A stretch of DNA of 35,779 nucleotides from an archaeon (lineage in GTDB: Archaea > Asgardarchaeota > Hermodarchaeia > Hermodarchaeales > Hermodarchaeaceae). The stretch lies in NCBI GenBank assembly GCA_016550425.1, contig JABXGS010000087.1:1-35779 (forward strand), in the 5' to 3' direction. The position numbers and the translations under genes were made by a program. The notes under the pieces were generated by a model that saw only the letters and a program-made list of their open reading frames with translations, had not been told where the DNA came from and ran no database searches. Shown piece by piece: positions 23,976 through 32,193 of this stretch (within the stretch, counting starts at the first letter, position 1; each line of letters opens with the position of its first letter).

Positions 23976-24839
23976 ATGACTGAAAAGACTTTGATACGTA
24001 AGCCCTTATTACCTCCCATTTTGTTAGCAATCTTATTCTTTGTCGTCGCGATGATCTTTCGAATCATCGATATCTTCGTGTTACAACTACATATGACGAA
24101 TTGGAGTATTATTCTCTCCAAAGTAATTCCACTTGTCATACTATTTCTCTACGTCGGTATTCTATATCGCACATTTTCAGTTCTTGGGATTCACTTTCGA
24201 CATTTCATTATCAACTTAGTGCTTGGCGTTCTAATTTATCTTGTCTACTTCGTACTCCCCTACTTTCTCGAATATTTCGTTGAAATTGTATTGGGACTCG
24301 GTCCCATATTGAGTTTCACCACAGCACCTGTGATATGGATAGGATATTATGTTGTATTCTACATCATCAATTCCTTCACGGAAGAAGGGATCTTTCGCGG
24401 ACTTATGATGCGATGCTTCATGACAAAGACGAATATGAACATCGCTAACATCATTCAAGCACTCTTCTTTGGCTTCTGGCATATTGTTTGGCCCATTAAT
24501 TCATTGCTTAGTGGGTTTATGGACCCAATCAGTGCCACCTGGTATGCAGTATACTATGTGTTATCCTCCTTTGTCTTCGGCATCGTGGCGGGCTATCTGT
24601 TCCAGAAAACTAGCAGTTTATGGGGTCCAATCGTGTTACACACGCTCTGGAATATGACACTCTTCCTGATTAACTATAATTACTTGTTTCCGCCGACCGG
24701 TCCAATGAGCATAATCCTCTATGCTACAACCTTTGGCACAGAAGTTGTTGGTGCAATCATTGGTATCTTAGTTATCCGCTTCATTACTCAACGGCAAAAA
24801 CTTCCCAAACTTACTCCCTGGAATACACCCCTACCATAA
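23976..24839 (+). CDS. CPBP-family intramembrane metalloprotease
   Basis: A 287-residue membrane protein with about eight helices and the full CPBP/Abi signature: E136-E137 and R141 in EEGIFRG, H169 in FFGFWHI, and H222 with N226 in LHTLWN. It is a plain family member of usual length, unlike the extended copy at 7725-9107. Relatives include Rce1-type CAAX proteases and putative bacteriocin-immunity proteins; the substrate here is unknown. The ATG at 23976 is without a strong Shine-Dalgarno sequence (CTAAGGTTAGGG lies 10-20 nt upstream). It sits alone between the pyrophosphatase and fwdB. Confidence 0.88.
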   Translation: MTEKTLIRKPLLPPILLAILFFVVAMIFRIIDIFVLQLHMTNWSIILSKVIPLVILFLYVGILYRTFSVLGIHFRHFIINLVLGVLIYLVYFVLPYFLEYFVEIVLGLGPILSFTTAPVIWIGYYVVFYIINSFTEEGIFRGLMMRCFMTKTNMNIANIIQALFFGFWHIVWPINSLLSGFMDPISATWYAVYYVLSSFVFGIVAGYLFQKTSSLWGPIVLHTLWNMTLFLINYNYLFPPTGPMSIILYATTFGTEVVGAIIGILVIRFITQRQKLPKLTPWNTPLP

Positions 24840-24904
24840 TTCCACAAGTAGCTATGCTGAAAAAATCGTAGTTTGGGCGAACCGCTTAAATGACAGAACT
24901 GCAC

Positions 24905-24946
24905 TGTAAACCTGCACCCTATGTTAGGTGCTAAATGAGGTTTACA
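24905..24946 (+). promoter_or_regulatory. Hairpin over the fwdB ribosome binding site
   Basis: TGTAAACCT (24905-24913) pairs perfectly with AGGTTTACA (24938-24946); inside, GCACC (24914-24918) pairs with GGTGC (24927-24931) around an 8-nt loop, with a 6-nt bulge TAAATG. The right arm contains the AGG of the TGAGG ribosome binding sequence (24936-24940) 9 nt before the ATG at 24949, so the folded RNA would hide it. A TTAAATG element at 24886-24892 would start transcription near 24914, at the edge of the left arm, so an operator on DNA is the alternative. Confidence 0.5.
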
Positions 24947-24948
24947 CT

Positions 24949-26346
24949 ATGACGACCAAAGATACCGATGCAATCCTCTCTACCCCGCGATCACGAATTA
25001 CAAAGCATGTCATTTGTCCGTTTTGCGGTTGCCTCTGTGATGATATCGAAGTTGCAGTAACCTTAACTGGTCCTCTCCCTCGTGTTCCGGAAGGAACGAT
25101 TGTAGAAGCATTAAATGCCTGTCGTATTGGACATACCAAATTCCTGAAGGTGCGAGATGAGTATCGGATTTACAAACCTGAAATACGGTCAGGGAAGGAT
25201 AAATCGCAAATTAAACAGGTGTCCTTAGAGGAAGCTGTGAAAGTCGCGGCCAAAATCCTTGCCAATGCAAAACGTCCAGTGATTTATGGATTAGCAAGCA
25301 CCTCCAATGAGGCAAATGTGAAGGCCTTAGAGCTTGCAGAGGTTTCAGGTGCAGTCGTCGACAATACTTCTTCGGTGTGCCATGGCCCAGGAATTGAAGC
25401 CACGCAACGTGTTGGGATTGGCACCTGTACTCTGGGTAAAATCAAAAACTATTCGGATCTGATTGTTTATTGGGGTTGTAATCCGATTGCGGCGCATCCA
25501 CGGCATACACGACGGTATTCACAATTTATTGAAGGCTTATTCCAACAGGTGGAAGATCGGAAGGTCTATCATATCGATGCCCGTCCCACACGATTCACTG
25601 ATCAGGTTACAAATTCGATTATCGTTGAACCGAACAAGGATTATGAACTGCTGCAGGCAGTCCGAGCACTTCTGCGAGGCAAAGAGCTACAAGCCTCCGA
25701 AGTAGCCGGGGTCCCAATGCGACAAATTCGGGAGTTTACGAACGATCTCAAAAGTGCCAAATTTACCACTATTTTCTTTGGATTGGGATTAACCCAGACC
25801 CACGGAAAAGACCACAATGTAACGGCAGCTATCGATTTAACCGCAGATTTGAATCATCACACAAAAGCGGTGATTATGCCCTTGCGAGGGCACTTTAACG
25901 TTACCGGTTCGAATCATGTATCTACATGGACTTACGGTTACCCCTTTTGTATAAGCCTGGAGCATGGAGCCCCTTACTATATGCCCGGAGAAACGAGTGC
26001 AGTTGACGTGTTAGTCCGGGGTGAAGCGGATGCCTTCTTTGCTATCGCAGCGGATCCCGCGGCTTCATTTCCTATGCCCGCTGTGAAAGAAATGATGAAA
26101 ATCCCTGTGATTGTTTTGGATCCTAAGCGTTGTGCCACAACTGAGATCGCTGATGTTGTTCTCCCTTCAGCATATGTGGGCATTGAAGCAGATGGAGTAC
26201 AAACCGCGTATCGAATGGATGGAATTCCCCTTCAATTAGACAAAATCGTTGATGCACCTGCAGGCATCAAAGGTGATGACCAGATTCTCGATATGATTGT
26301 TCGTGAGGTTTGCAAGCTCAAGAAGATCAAACGTTACCCGGAATAA
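24949..26346 (+). CDS. fwdB: Formylmethanofuran dehydrogenase subunit B (catalytic, W/Mo-binding)
   Basis: A 465-residue molybdopterin oxidoreductase. The N-terminal CPFCGCLCDDIEV supplies cysteines for a [4Fe-4S] cluster, with a further Cys in ALNACRIGH. NTSSVCHGPGIEA near residue 145 contains the Cys that binds tungsten or molybdenum, so this is the cysteine and not the selenocysteine form. IVYWGCNPIAAHPRH and IFFGLGLTQTHGKDHN mark the cofactor-binding domains. With FwdD and the absent FwdA and FwdC it reduces CO2 and loads the formyl group onto methanofuran. The ATG at 24949 has TGAGG 9 nt upstream; GTG 24928 is rejected. It ends 1 nt before the convergent HAD gene. Confidence 0.95.
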   Translation: MTTKDTDAILSTPRSRITKHVICPFCGCLCDDIEVAVTLTGPLPRVPEGTIVEALNACRIGHTKFLKVRDEYRIYKPEIRSGKDKSQIKQVSLEEAVKVAAKILANAKRPVIYGLASTSNEANVKALELAEVSGAVVDNTSSVCHGPGIEATQRVGIGTCTLGKIKNYSDLIVYWGCNPIAAHPRHTRRYSQFIEGLFQQVEDRKVYHIDARPTRFTDQVTNSIIVEPNKDYELLQAVRALLRGKELQASEVAGVPMRQIREFTNDLKSAKFTTIFFGLGLTQTHGKDHNVTAAIDLTADLNHHTKAVIMPLRGHFNVTGSNHVSTWTYGYPFCISLEHGAPYYMPGETSAVDVLVRGEADAFFAIAADPAASFPMPAVKEMMKIPVIVLDPKRCATTEIADVVLPSAYVGIEADGVQTAYRMDGIPLQLDKIVDAPAGIKGDDQILDMIVREVCKLKKIKRYPE

Positions 26347-26347
26347 G

Positions 26348-27031
26348 TCAGTCTTTAAGGTGTTTGCCTAATTTTTCGCAAAGAGTCTGAATTGTTAAAC
26401 CATCGAAAGTGGGAATGATTAAGTCAGCATGAGCAAGATCCTTCGCAGGATTAGTTGTTGTCAGAGCAACACAGGTCATTTGTGCTGATTTTGCTGCGGT
26501 AACACCTCTCGGTGAATCTTCAAAGACAAGACATTGCTTAGGTGGAACTACAAGGGTTTTGGCTCCCAAGAGGTAAGGCTCAGGATTGGGTTTAACATGG
26601 ATTACTTGAGTAGCATCGATCACGGGATGTTTGTCTAAAAGTCCAAGGGATTTTAAAGCTGCATTCAAACTGATTGGATGACCTGTGCTAACAAAGGCGA
26701 TTGGAATATTCGCTTCGCGTACTGTATCGTAAAAAGAAGAAAATCCAGATACTGATTGGAGCTCACCGTTTTCTACCCGTTCTCGATATCGGATTCGCCG
26801 TTGCATAATTAGTGGTTCAGGGTCCTCGGCGATACCGTTTTCATCAAAAATTGTTGACATAATGACCACAGAGCCAGCACCAAGAAATTTCGTTTTCCAC
26901 TCGTTTTCCGTGATTTGAATTTCAAAGGGAGCTAGGATTTCGTTGAATGTCTTTAAATGCAGGAGCTCACTTTCTACCACTACTCCATCAACGTCAAACA
27001 GAACTGCTGCAATTATTGTAGACGCATCCAT
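26348..27031 (-). CDS. HAD-superfamily phosphatase, beta-phosphoglucomutase-like
   Basis: A 227-residue HAD hydrolase. Motif 1 is FDVDGVVVESE (D-x-D nucleophile and acid), motif 2 the Thr of FVSTGHPIS, motif 3 the Lys of HVKPNPEPYL, and motif 4 the acidic FEDSPRGVTAA. The alpha-helical cap between motifs 1 and 2 (about 20-90) is the C1 type seen in beta-phosphoglucomutase and phosphoglycolate phosphatase relatives. It acts on a small phosphorylated metabolite in the cytosol; the substrate is unknown. The ATG at 27031 has GGATGAT just upstream, whereas the in-frame TTG at 27037 overlaps that sequence. The next HAD gene lies 16 nt upstream. Confidence 0.9.
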   Translation of the reverse strand: MDASTIIAAVLFDVDGVVVESELLHLKTFNEILAPFEIQITENEWKTKFLGAGSVVIMSTIFDENGIAEDPEPLIMQRRIRYRERVENGELQSVSGFSSFYDTVREANIPIAFVSTGHPISLNAALKSLGLLDKHPVIDATQVIHVKPNPEPYLLGAKTLVVPPKQCLVFEDSPRGVTAAKSAQMTCVALTTTNPAKDLAHADLIIPTFDGLTIQTLCEKLGKHLKD

Positions 27032-27047
27032 GGTCAATCATCCTAAC

Positions 27048-27806
27048 TTATAGATTTAATAGAAAGTCTTCGAGATCATGCAAAGTTCCCGAACCATCGA
27101 TTCGGTACTGAGACGCTTCAATACCATTCTTAGCTGAATTCCCGACTTCCTTGGAGAGAATGCCCAGTCTTCCTTTTTCTTGATCCAAATCAACAAGGAA
27201 TGTTCGCAACCCCAGTTCTGATGCCGCCATATCGCTGATTGGGTCATTTCCAGCCATAATGCAATCTTCCGGTTTCTGCTGGATTATATCTAGTATGGCT
27301 TGATAATATTCTGGACGAGGCTTACAATAGGACATATTTTCAGCATGTGTCATTAAAGCGATATCCAAGTCTGAAAGATTGGCCCAGCTGATACGGATTT
27401 TAGTGGCAATTTCAGGAAAGATGGGATTCGTGGCAATAACTATCTGATAGTCTTCGTTCAAGACGCGCTCAAGAAGGGTACGACCATAGGGGACAACACG
27501 GACAATGGATTTGAGTTGGTCAAAGGATTCTTCATAAAATTTCTGGAAGCGGTTAATACACTCATCATAGCTAAGCGCTGGCGTATCAGCGATGAAATCG
27601 TGTGTGAAAGCAGCGACATTGCTCATACGTCCATCGTTATGAATCATTCGGAGTGTTGATTGCAAGAGCTTCTGAAAGAAATTTGACTCATCGAAATAGT
27701 CTTTCAAATAGGGATACGCGAGTTGGGCGTAGGAGAGAAGAAAGTGGTCTTCATTGAAGAGAACTAAAGTATTGTCGAAGTCAATGAGTAGTGTTTTTAT
27801 CGCCAA
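27048..27806 (-). CDS. HAD-superfamily hydrolase
   Basis: A 252-residue HAD protein. It shows LIDFDNTLVLF (motif 1), the Thr of VIATNPIFP (motif 2), Lys of YCKPRPEYYQ (motif 3) and AGNDPISDMAAS (motif 4), with a helical cap at about 18-110. It is only distantly like the adjacent HAD gene and probably has another substrate. There is no ATG upstream of the conserved core before a stop codon at 27842-27840. The start must be TTG 27806, with GAGG 9 nt ahead of it; an ATG at 27820 is in another frame. It is likely co-transcribed with the downstream HAD gene. Confidence 0.87.
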   Translation of the reverse strand: MAIKTLLIDFDNTLVLFNEDHFLLSYAQLAYPYLKDYFDESNFFQKLLQSTLRMIHNDGRMSNVAAFTHDFIADTPALSYDECINRFQKFYEESFDQLKSIVRVVPYGRTLLERVLNEDYQIVIATNPIFPEIATKIRISWANLSDLDIALMTHAENMSYCKPRPEYYQAILDIIQQKPEDCIMAGNDPISDMAASELGLRTFLVDLDQEKGRLGILSKEVGNSAKNGIEASQYRIDGSGTLHDLEDFLLNL

Positions 27807-27861
27807 GGAGCTTGCCTCATTGCTTGCAGTTCTGCTTTTCTAATTTAATTTTCTTGATAAT

Positions 27862-28287
27862 CTATTGCTGCAAACCTTTGACATCAATTTTGAGTTTGGA
27901 TGCAATATTCGCAATGAAATAGGATACTGCGTAGGGAAGGGCATTGTATTCCTCCTGAAATCCTTCGAAGCTGAGGGAGGCTATTCCCTCATGACCGATG
28001 ACTCCAACGGCTCCTTGGTCAGTAATGAAGTATTTGATTTCAGCTAGTTGTCCATTTGCCTCGAGAAGGCTCTTGTATAATTTTGATTTATCAATACTCT
28101 TCAAATCATCAACTTCAACGATTATGATAAAAAATCGCACCCATTTATCGCTGCGGTCAATAATGAGCAGGAAACGGCGATCGTCAATAGTATAGGGAAG
28201 AACGATTCGATCTTCAGCAGGAATGACACGATAGGTCAGATTCATTTCTTTAAGATAGCTTTCAATTGTCTCCATTGTTTTGGTCAT
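27862..28287 (-). CDS. YbjN-like (type III secretion chaperone-like fold) protein, copy 1
   Basis: A 141-residue protein with an alpha/beta layout resembling YbjN/TY3S chaperone-like domains: a leading helix TMETIESYLKEMNL, strands VLPYTIDDRRFLLIIDR and VRFFIIIVEV, a helix LYKSLLEANGQLAEIKYFI, then strands GAVGVIGHEGIASLS. No catalytic residues are evident; relatives are thought to be small stability or chaperone factors. GGAGG lies 9 nt before the ATG at 28287, which fixes the start rather than the in-frame ATG at 28302. The neighbour at 28368-28832 is a clear paralogue. Confidence 0.65.
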   Translation of the reverse strand: MTKTMETIESYLKEMNLTYRVIPAEDRIVLPYTIDDRRFLLIIDRSDKWVRFFIIIVEVDDLKSIDKSKLYKSLLEANGQLAEIKYFITDQGAVGVIGHEGIASLSFEGFQEEYNALPYAVSYFIANIASKLKIDVKGLQQ

Positions 28288-28367
28288 ACTCGTTACCTCC
28301 AATGGAGTGAACCATCAAGGTTTCAGGCTAATAAAACGTTGCTTCGTTCGTTAAATTTCAGTCTAGC

Positions 28368-28832
28368 CTAGGAGTAGAAGGAAAGTTCGTCCTTGGTTGG
28401 TAACTTTAAGTGCAGATTCAATTTTTTTGCGATAACAGTGAGAAAATAGGTTATCCCATATGGAATAGCTCGAAATTCTTCGCGAAAGCCGTCCACCGTA
28501 AGTACCTTGACTCCTTCGTGTCCAACAATCCCCACGTCACCTTTCTCTGTGATGAAGTATTTGACCTCTGCAAGGTGCCCATTTGCCTTCAAAAGCTCCT
28601 GGTAAAGCTCTGTCCGTTTCTTCTCACTCGATATTCTTTCTGCTAGCATTATCAATACCCAAAACCGCAGAAACTGACCTGAAACATCGATTATCACATT
28701 GAATTTCAAAGAATCCTTTGGCACAGAATAGGGAACCGTAATGCGATGAATCTCACCATTCACTGGTATCACCTCATAAGAGAGATTCATCGATTTTAGA
28801 TAAGTCATAACACGGTCGAGGATTTCGGACAT
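28368..28832 (-). CDS. YbjN-like protein, copy 2
   Basis: A 154-residue tandem paralogue of the previous gene; the two share LKSMNLSYEVIP against LKEMNLTYRVIP, LLKANGHLAEVKYFITEKGDVGIVGHEG, and FREEFRAIPYGITYFL. This copy has a longer C-terminal tail (KLPTKDELSFYS) and a slightly longer first strand pair. The ATG at 28832 is preceded by CGGAGT about 9 nt upstream. Function is unknown; the fold is inferred from strand and helix pattern only. Being duplicated side by side, the two may form a heterodimer. Confidence 0.65.
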   Translation of the reverse strand: MSEILDRVMTYLKSMNLSYEVIPVNGEIHRITVPYSVPKDSLKFNVIIDVSGQFLRFWVLIMLAERISSEKKRTELYQELLKANGHLAEVKYFITEKGDVGIVGHEGVKVLTVDGFREEFRAIPYGITYFLTVIAKKLNLHLKLPTKDELSFYS

Positions 28833-28913
28833 AACTGTGACTCCGAGAACTCCCAGTGTTTCAACTGAGCCTAAGCCCCTAGAAAAAACTATCTACCACT
28901 CATACAAGTGGAG

Positions 28914-28945
28914 AAAAAAGGAGAGGGAGGTGCGATGGGCACCTC
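28914..28945 (-). terminator. Hairpin plus T-run after the MFS gene
   Basis: GAGGTGC (28927-28933) and GCACCTC (28939-28945) make a perfect 7-bp stem with a 5-nt loop, 10 nt after the minus-strand stop at 28956. On that strand it is followed by TTTTTT (28919-28914). This is the layout of an intrinsic-type terminator for the MFS gene. Confidence 0.6.
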
Positions 28946-28955
28946 GTTTGGTCGA

Positions 28956-30248
28956 TTAAGTGTTTTCAGCCATTTCTGCTTCTTCACCAGCTTCGCCACG
29001 TCTGACAAAGAACATAGCGATCAAGGCGATGATAAGGAAGAAGATGGCATATGGCCAAAGCAGTAACCATTTGGTAGCCAGTGTGAATCCAAAGTGTAGC
29101 ACAAGAATGTCAGCGAGCAGACCGAAGACAATGGGTCCGACTGCTGCTGCAAATTGGCTTGACACATAGTAAATACCAGTATAGGCGCCTTGTTTCTTCC
29201 GACTCACTTCCCAGAGCATTACAATGCTATTGACATTTACGAAAGCCCAGAAGAAACCAGCCAGCCCTAGGCTCAGTAAGACCGTGATGAAGTCTTGCAT
29301 AAATGGGACGATAATGAGGGTTATAATCATGCCAATGAGCCCTACCATTATCGTTCGTCGACGACCAAACTTGACAGCAATTAAACCGCCTGGAACTGCG
29401 AAGATCACGAAAACTAGCGCAAACAAAGTCATTGCTAGTGATGCAATATTTTCAGGCCAGAGAAGTGTGAACACACCATATGAAGTAAACCAGGTTTCAA
29501 GAGTGTTGAAAGCAATAAACCATGCAAAGATGGCAATGAGGATACTGAGAATGGAACGATTACTGACCGCTTCTCGTAGTGCTTGTCGCAGAGGTTGATC
29601 TACCTTTTCTACTTCTTCAGGAATTTCAGGTTCACGAATCACCAGGACGAGGATAACTAATGCTAAAATCATGATGAGTGAAGTAACCCCGAAAGCAAGA
29701 ATCGGGTTTATTTGATAGAGCATGGACCCAACCACGAAGGCAAATATTGAACCAACTCCACCCATGAGATTAATGATCCCATTCGCTGGACTTCGTTTTT
29801 CTGAGGGCGTAAAGTCAGGCATCATCGCGACAGTGGGAGCCCGGTAGATAGCCATGGAGATATCGAAGCCAAGGATGAGAATCACCAGCGATGCCAACCC
29901 AAACATTCCAGTGACAGTGGCAGCAATTGGCAGTCCAATGAAGAATGCAGCAGCCAGTGGGATGCCTATGATGAGAAAAGGCATCCGTCGACCAAAGCGG
30001 TTCCAAGTCTTATCAGAACGACTACCCATAATGGGGTTCATGAGAATTGCTACGAGATTGTCAATGCCCATGAAGAACCCCGCCAGGGCAACCACAAAGG
30101 GAAAGGCAGGAATGGCACTTAGAATTGAGTTCTGAAGAAAGATTGGAACGTAGGAATTGAAAAGGGACCAGCTAATTGCGGTTGTGAAAAAACCGAGACC
30201 AATTAGAAAGATGGTTAACCAACTAAACTTTCTTTTTTCGGTACTCAT
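28956..30248 (-). CDS. MFS transporter, sugar-type (MFS_2/GPH or SLC45-like)
   Basis: A 430-residue carrier with twelve transmembrane helices. The first half has PIMGSRSDKTWNRFGRRMPFL between helices 2 and 3, the D-K-T...F-G-R-R-P loop typical of sugar and sucrose symporters in the glycoside-pentoside-hexuronide and SLC45-like groups. The second half repeats a loop (VKFGRRRTIMVGLIGM). Uptake of a sugar or glycoside with H+ or Na+ is the likely role. The ATG at 30248 has AGGTG about 11 nt upstream; an in-frame GTG at 30260 overlaps that sequence. It is followed by its own terminator, so it is a single-gene unit. Confidence 0.9.
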   Translation of the reverse strand: MSTEKRKFSWLTIFLIGLGFFTTAISWSLFNSYVPIFLQNSILSAIPAFPFVVALAGFFMGIDNLVAILMNPIMGSRSDKTWNRFGRRMPFLIIGIPLAAAFFIGLPIAATVTGMFGLASLVILILGFDISMAIYRAPTVAMMPDFTPSEKRSPANGIINLMGGVGSIFAFVVGSMLYQINPILAFGVTSLIMILALVILVLVIREPEIPEEVEKVDQPLRQALREAVSNRSILSILIAIFAWFIAFNTLETWFTSYGVFTLLWPENIASLAMTLFALVFVIFAVPGGLIAVKFGRRRTIMVGLIGMIITLIIVPFMQDFITVLLSLGLAGFFWAFVNVNSIVMLWEVSRKKQGAYTGIYYVSSQFAAAVGPIVFGLLADILVLHFGFTLATKWLLLWPYAIFFLIIALIAMFFVRRGEAGEEAEMAENT

Positions 30249-30407
30249 AGAATGACACACCTAATCTACTAAAGATGATTGGAGCGGCAGAGTATCACTG
30301 TTAGAGTACATTCACCACTTAAGTGTGACAGATTGATGGAAAATAGAATGAATAACGTCAGGCAAAAAAGAAGAGCAGGGGAAATAGTGTGCAAGCAGGT
30401 CAGTTGG

Positions 30408-30590
30408 TTATAGTCGAATTGCCCGCCCACAGTGGCGGCAGCGTGCCTGTTTGTCTTTTGAAAGAAGCCAGTAGTAGAGCTTACTCTTGATGAGGTTGAG
30501 TTGTCCACAGGCAGGACATGTGACGGCTTTGTGTGTCGAGCGCTTGGTAGTAGTTGCTGCGCTGGACTCAATCGCTGTCGTTTTAATCAC
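30408..30590 (-). CDS. Small zinc-ribbon protein
   Basis: A 60-residue protein with CPACG near residue 25 and CRHCG near residue 52, a four-cysteine zinc ribbon, after a Ser/Thr/Lys-rich leader. The stretch between (LNLIKSKLYYWLLSKDKQ) is partly amphipathic. It could be an RNA- or DNA-binding or partner protein, but it is too short to name. The GTG at 30590 follows TTAGGAA closely, and a TATA-like TTTAAATA at 30635-30628 (minus) would start transcription near 30605. The alternative ATG-less overlapping reading frame through the same DNA lacks the ribbon and is not coding. Confidence 0.65.
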   Translation of the reverse strand: MIKTTAIESSAATTTKRSTHKAVTCPACGQLNLIKSKLYYWLLSKDKQARCRHCGRAIRL

Positions 30591-30895
30591 TTCCTAATTT
30601 ATCCTCAATTCTACCGCACGAAAGATGCTATTTAAACCCTTGGATTTCGGAATATAGCGACAATATTCCCTAAATCCCTTGAAATAGACATCAGACACTT
30701 AGTTAAGAGTTTTGAGCTGTTTAAGCTGATTTATAGGAGGATTAGGGGATTAAGGAATTCTAAAAGCTCATTTATATTAGCGGTAATACCCTAAGTGGTC
30801 CTTAATAACCGTGACAACTGACAACCGACGTGCTATTATACGGCATCAACAGGAATAACACCAACCCAACATGTTAGGTGGGAGAAAAGCCAATC
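30591..30895 (+). promoter_or_regulatory. 305-nt gap with divergent promoters and the cdd ribosome binding site
   Basis: The left part holds the promoter of the zinc-ribbon gene (TATTTAAAC, 30628-30636). The right part has a TATA-like CTATTATA at 30833-30840, placing a plus start near 30863, and AGGTGGGAG at 30876-30884 ahead of the cytidine deaminase ATG at 30896. No other gene or strong hairpin is seen between them. Confidence 0.45.
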
Positions 30896-31294
30896 ATGTC
30901 TCTAAGCGACAATCAATTAATCCAACGTGCGAAGGATGCTCAAACGCACGCATATGCTCCGTATTCAAAGTTTCGTGTCGGAGCTGCTTTACTTTCCGAG
31001 GATGACCGAGTTTTTACCGGTTGCAATGTTGAGAACTCGACATTCGGTGCAACGATTTGCGCTGAACGGACAGCAGTTTTTACTGCTGTATGTCAGGGTG
31101 TTCGGAGATTTACAAAAATAGTTATTGTTTCCGATAGTGACGAACCTGTGATGCCCTGCGGGATTTGCCGCAGCGTTCTGTACGAATTCTCTCCCGACAT
31201 AGAAGTCATTGCCGTGGGATCCTCGGGTAAAGTGGAAACAACTAATCTTTCTCAGCTCTATCCGAAAGGGTTTCATCTTACACCTAAAAAGTAG
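30896..31294 (+). CDS. cdd: Cytidine deaminase
   Basis: A 132-residue small cytidine deaminase of the zinc-dependent tetrameric type. The substrate region is YAPYSKFRVGAAL, with GCNVENSTFGATICAERTA holding the first zinc Cys and the catalytic Glu (C-A-E), and MPCGICRSVL giving the other two zinc cysteines (PCG-x-C). It converts cytidine and deoxycytidine to uridines in pyrimidine salvage. The ATG at 30896 is chosen over GTG 30878, which lies within the ribosome binding sequence. The residue after C-R in the last motif is Ser where Gln is usual, a small variation. It is a single-gene unit facing an unknown convergent gene 18 nt away. Confidence 0.95.
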   Translation: MSLSDNQLIQRAKDAQTHAYAPYSKFRVGAALLSEDDRVFTGCNVENSTFGATICAERTAVFTAVCQGVRRFTKIVIVSDSDEPVMPCGICRSVLYEFSPDIEVIAVGSSGKVETTNLSQLYPKGFHLTPKK

Positions 31295-31312
31295 TAGAAT
31301 AATATTCCCAGT

Positions 31313-31672
31313 TTAGGCATTACGTGTCATGACTTGTCGGATGTATTTGAAAACTAATACAAGAAGCTCATAGTCCATTACCGGACCAAACGCAATGCGT
31401 TGGCTATCGTTGGGTTCCGCATAAAGGAAGACATTAGAATTCTTTTTGACGATAACACTGGCTTGATTGGCTTCAGCGTAAACATCCATACCTTGAAAGA
31501 ATTGTTTTATATACCCGATGTCGAGGGGACGACTGATCTGTACGTTCGCATAACCTGATTCGGTACAATGTATTTTCATTTTACCGAGGAAGAGGGCATC
31601 ATCGGTAACGGCGGGCTCAGCCTCTTGTAAAAGGGAGATGAGGGTTTGTTTGACTAGATCTTTCCTCGTCAT
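31313..31672 (-). CDS. Unknown protein
   Basis: A 119-residue soluble protein I do not recognise. It begins with a helix (RKDLVKQTLISLLQEA), then strands around KMKIHCTESGYANVQISRPL and ASVIVKKNSNVFLYAE, and ends with a helix (ELLVLVFKYIRQVM). Pattern and length suggest a small alpha/beta domain, perhaps ligand-binding, but no motif, cysteine pair or charged cluster points to a function. The ATG at 31672 has GCGGGA 6 nt upstream as a weak ribosome site. The neighbours are a convergent cytidine deaminase and a divergent cupin. Confidence 0.6.
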   Translation of the reverse strand: MTRKDLVKQTLISLLQEAEPAVTDDALFLGKMKIHCTESGYANVQISRPLDIGYIKQFFQGMDVYAEANQASVIVKKNSNVFLYAEPNDSQRIAFGPVMDYELLVLVFKYIRQVMTRNA

Positions 31673-31834
31673 CGTCTGTCCCGCCAGCTTATTCTAATCC
31701 AAATGTATTTGTATGCGTGTGTTTGCAACCAATTAAGTGTTCTCGTAGCTCATCAGTCGGTTTTTAATACAATAGTATTATGCAGAGTCTCTGTAGAGTG
31801 CCTATTTAAGTTTTCAACATTAGGTGAAAAGATT

Positions 31835-32176
31835 ATGATTGCTGGTCGATTTGATGAACGCCCACAACAAGAGGTCACGAAATATGGGTCAACAGGTACC
31901 ACAGTTCGCTGGTTAATCAATCGAGATAATGGTGCCCGTACATTTGCTATGCGACGATTTATTGTACAACCTGGTGGCGAAATTCCTATTCACGAACATG
32001 AAGAGGATCATGAAATTTACATTCTCTCTGGTGAAGGTATAGCATTTACTCCAGATCAGGAAGCAACCCTTGAAGCCGATATGTTCCTTTATGTTCCCCC
32101 TAAAGAGAAGCATGGTTACCGGAATACTGGAAAGAATCCCTTGGTCTTCATTTGCTTGATTCCATTATTAGATTGA
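31835..32176 (+). CDS. Cupin-domain protein
   Basis: A 113-residue single cupin. The first motif is PGGEIPIHEHEEDHEIYILSG (two His, Glu and His positions for the metal) and the second is ADMFLYVPPKEKHGYRN with the last His. Most such proteins bind a divalent metal and act as small-molecule enzymes or sensors; the role here is unknown. The ATG at 31835 has AGGTGA 7 nt upstream; the longer in-frame start at 31703 is rejected since it would run through the promoter. A TATA-like CTATTTAAG (31802-31810) and a second TAGTATTATG near 31774-31782 precede it. Confidence 0.88.
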   Translation: MIAGRFDERPQQEVTKYGSTGTTVRWLINRDNGARTFAMRRFIVQPGGEIPIHEHEEDHEIYILSGEGIAFTPDQEATLEADMFLYVPPKEKHGYRNTGKNPLVFICLIPLLD

Positions 32177-32193
32177 GTCTATATTGGAAAGTC

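Noticed and set aside
30269..30571. 100-codon frame overlapping the zinc-ribbon gene
   Set aside because: The other frame carries two CxxC pairs at ribbon spacing and a promoter, while this one has no recognisable features.
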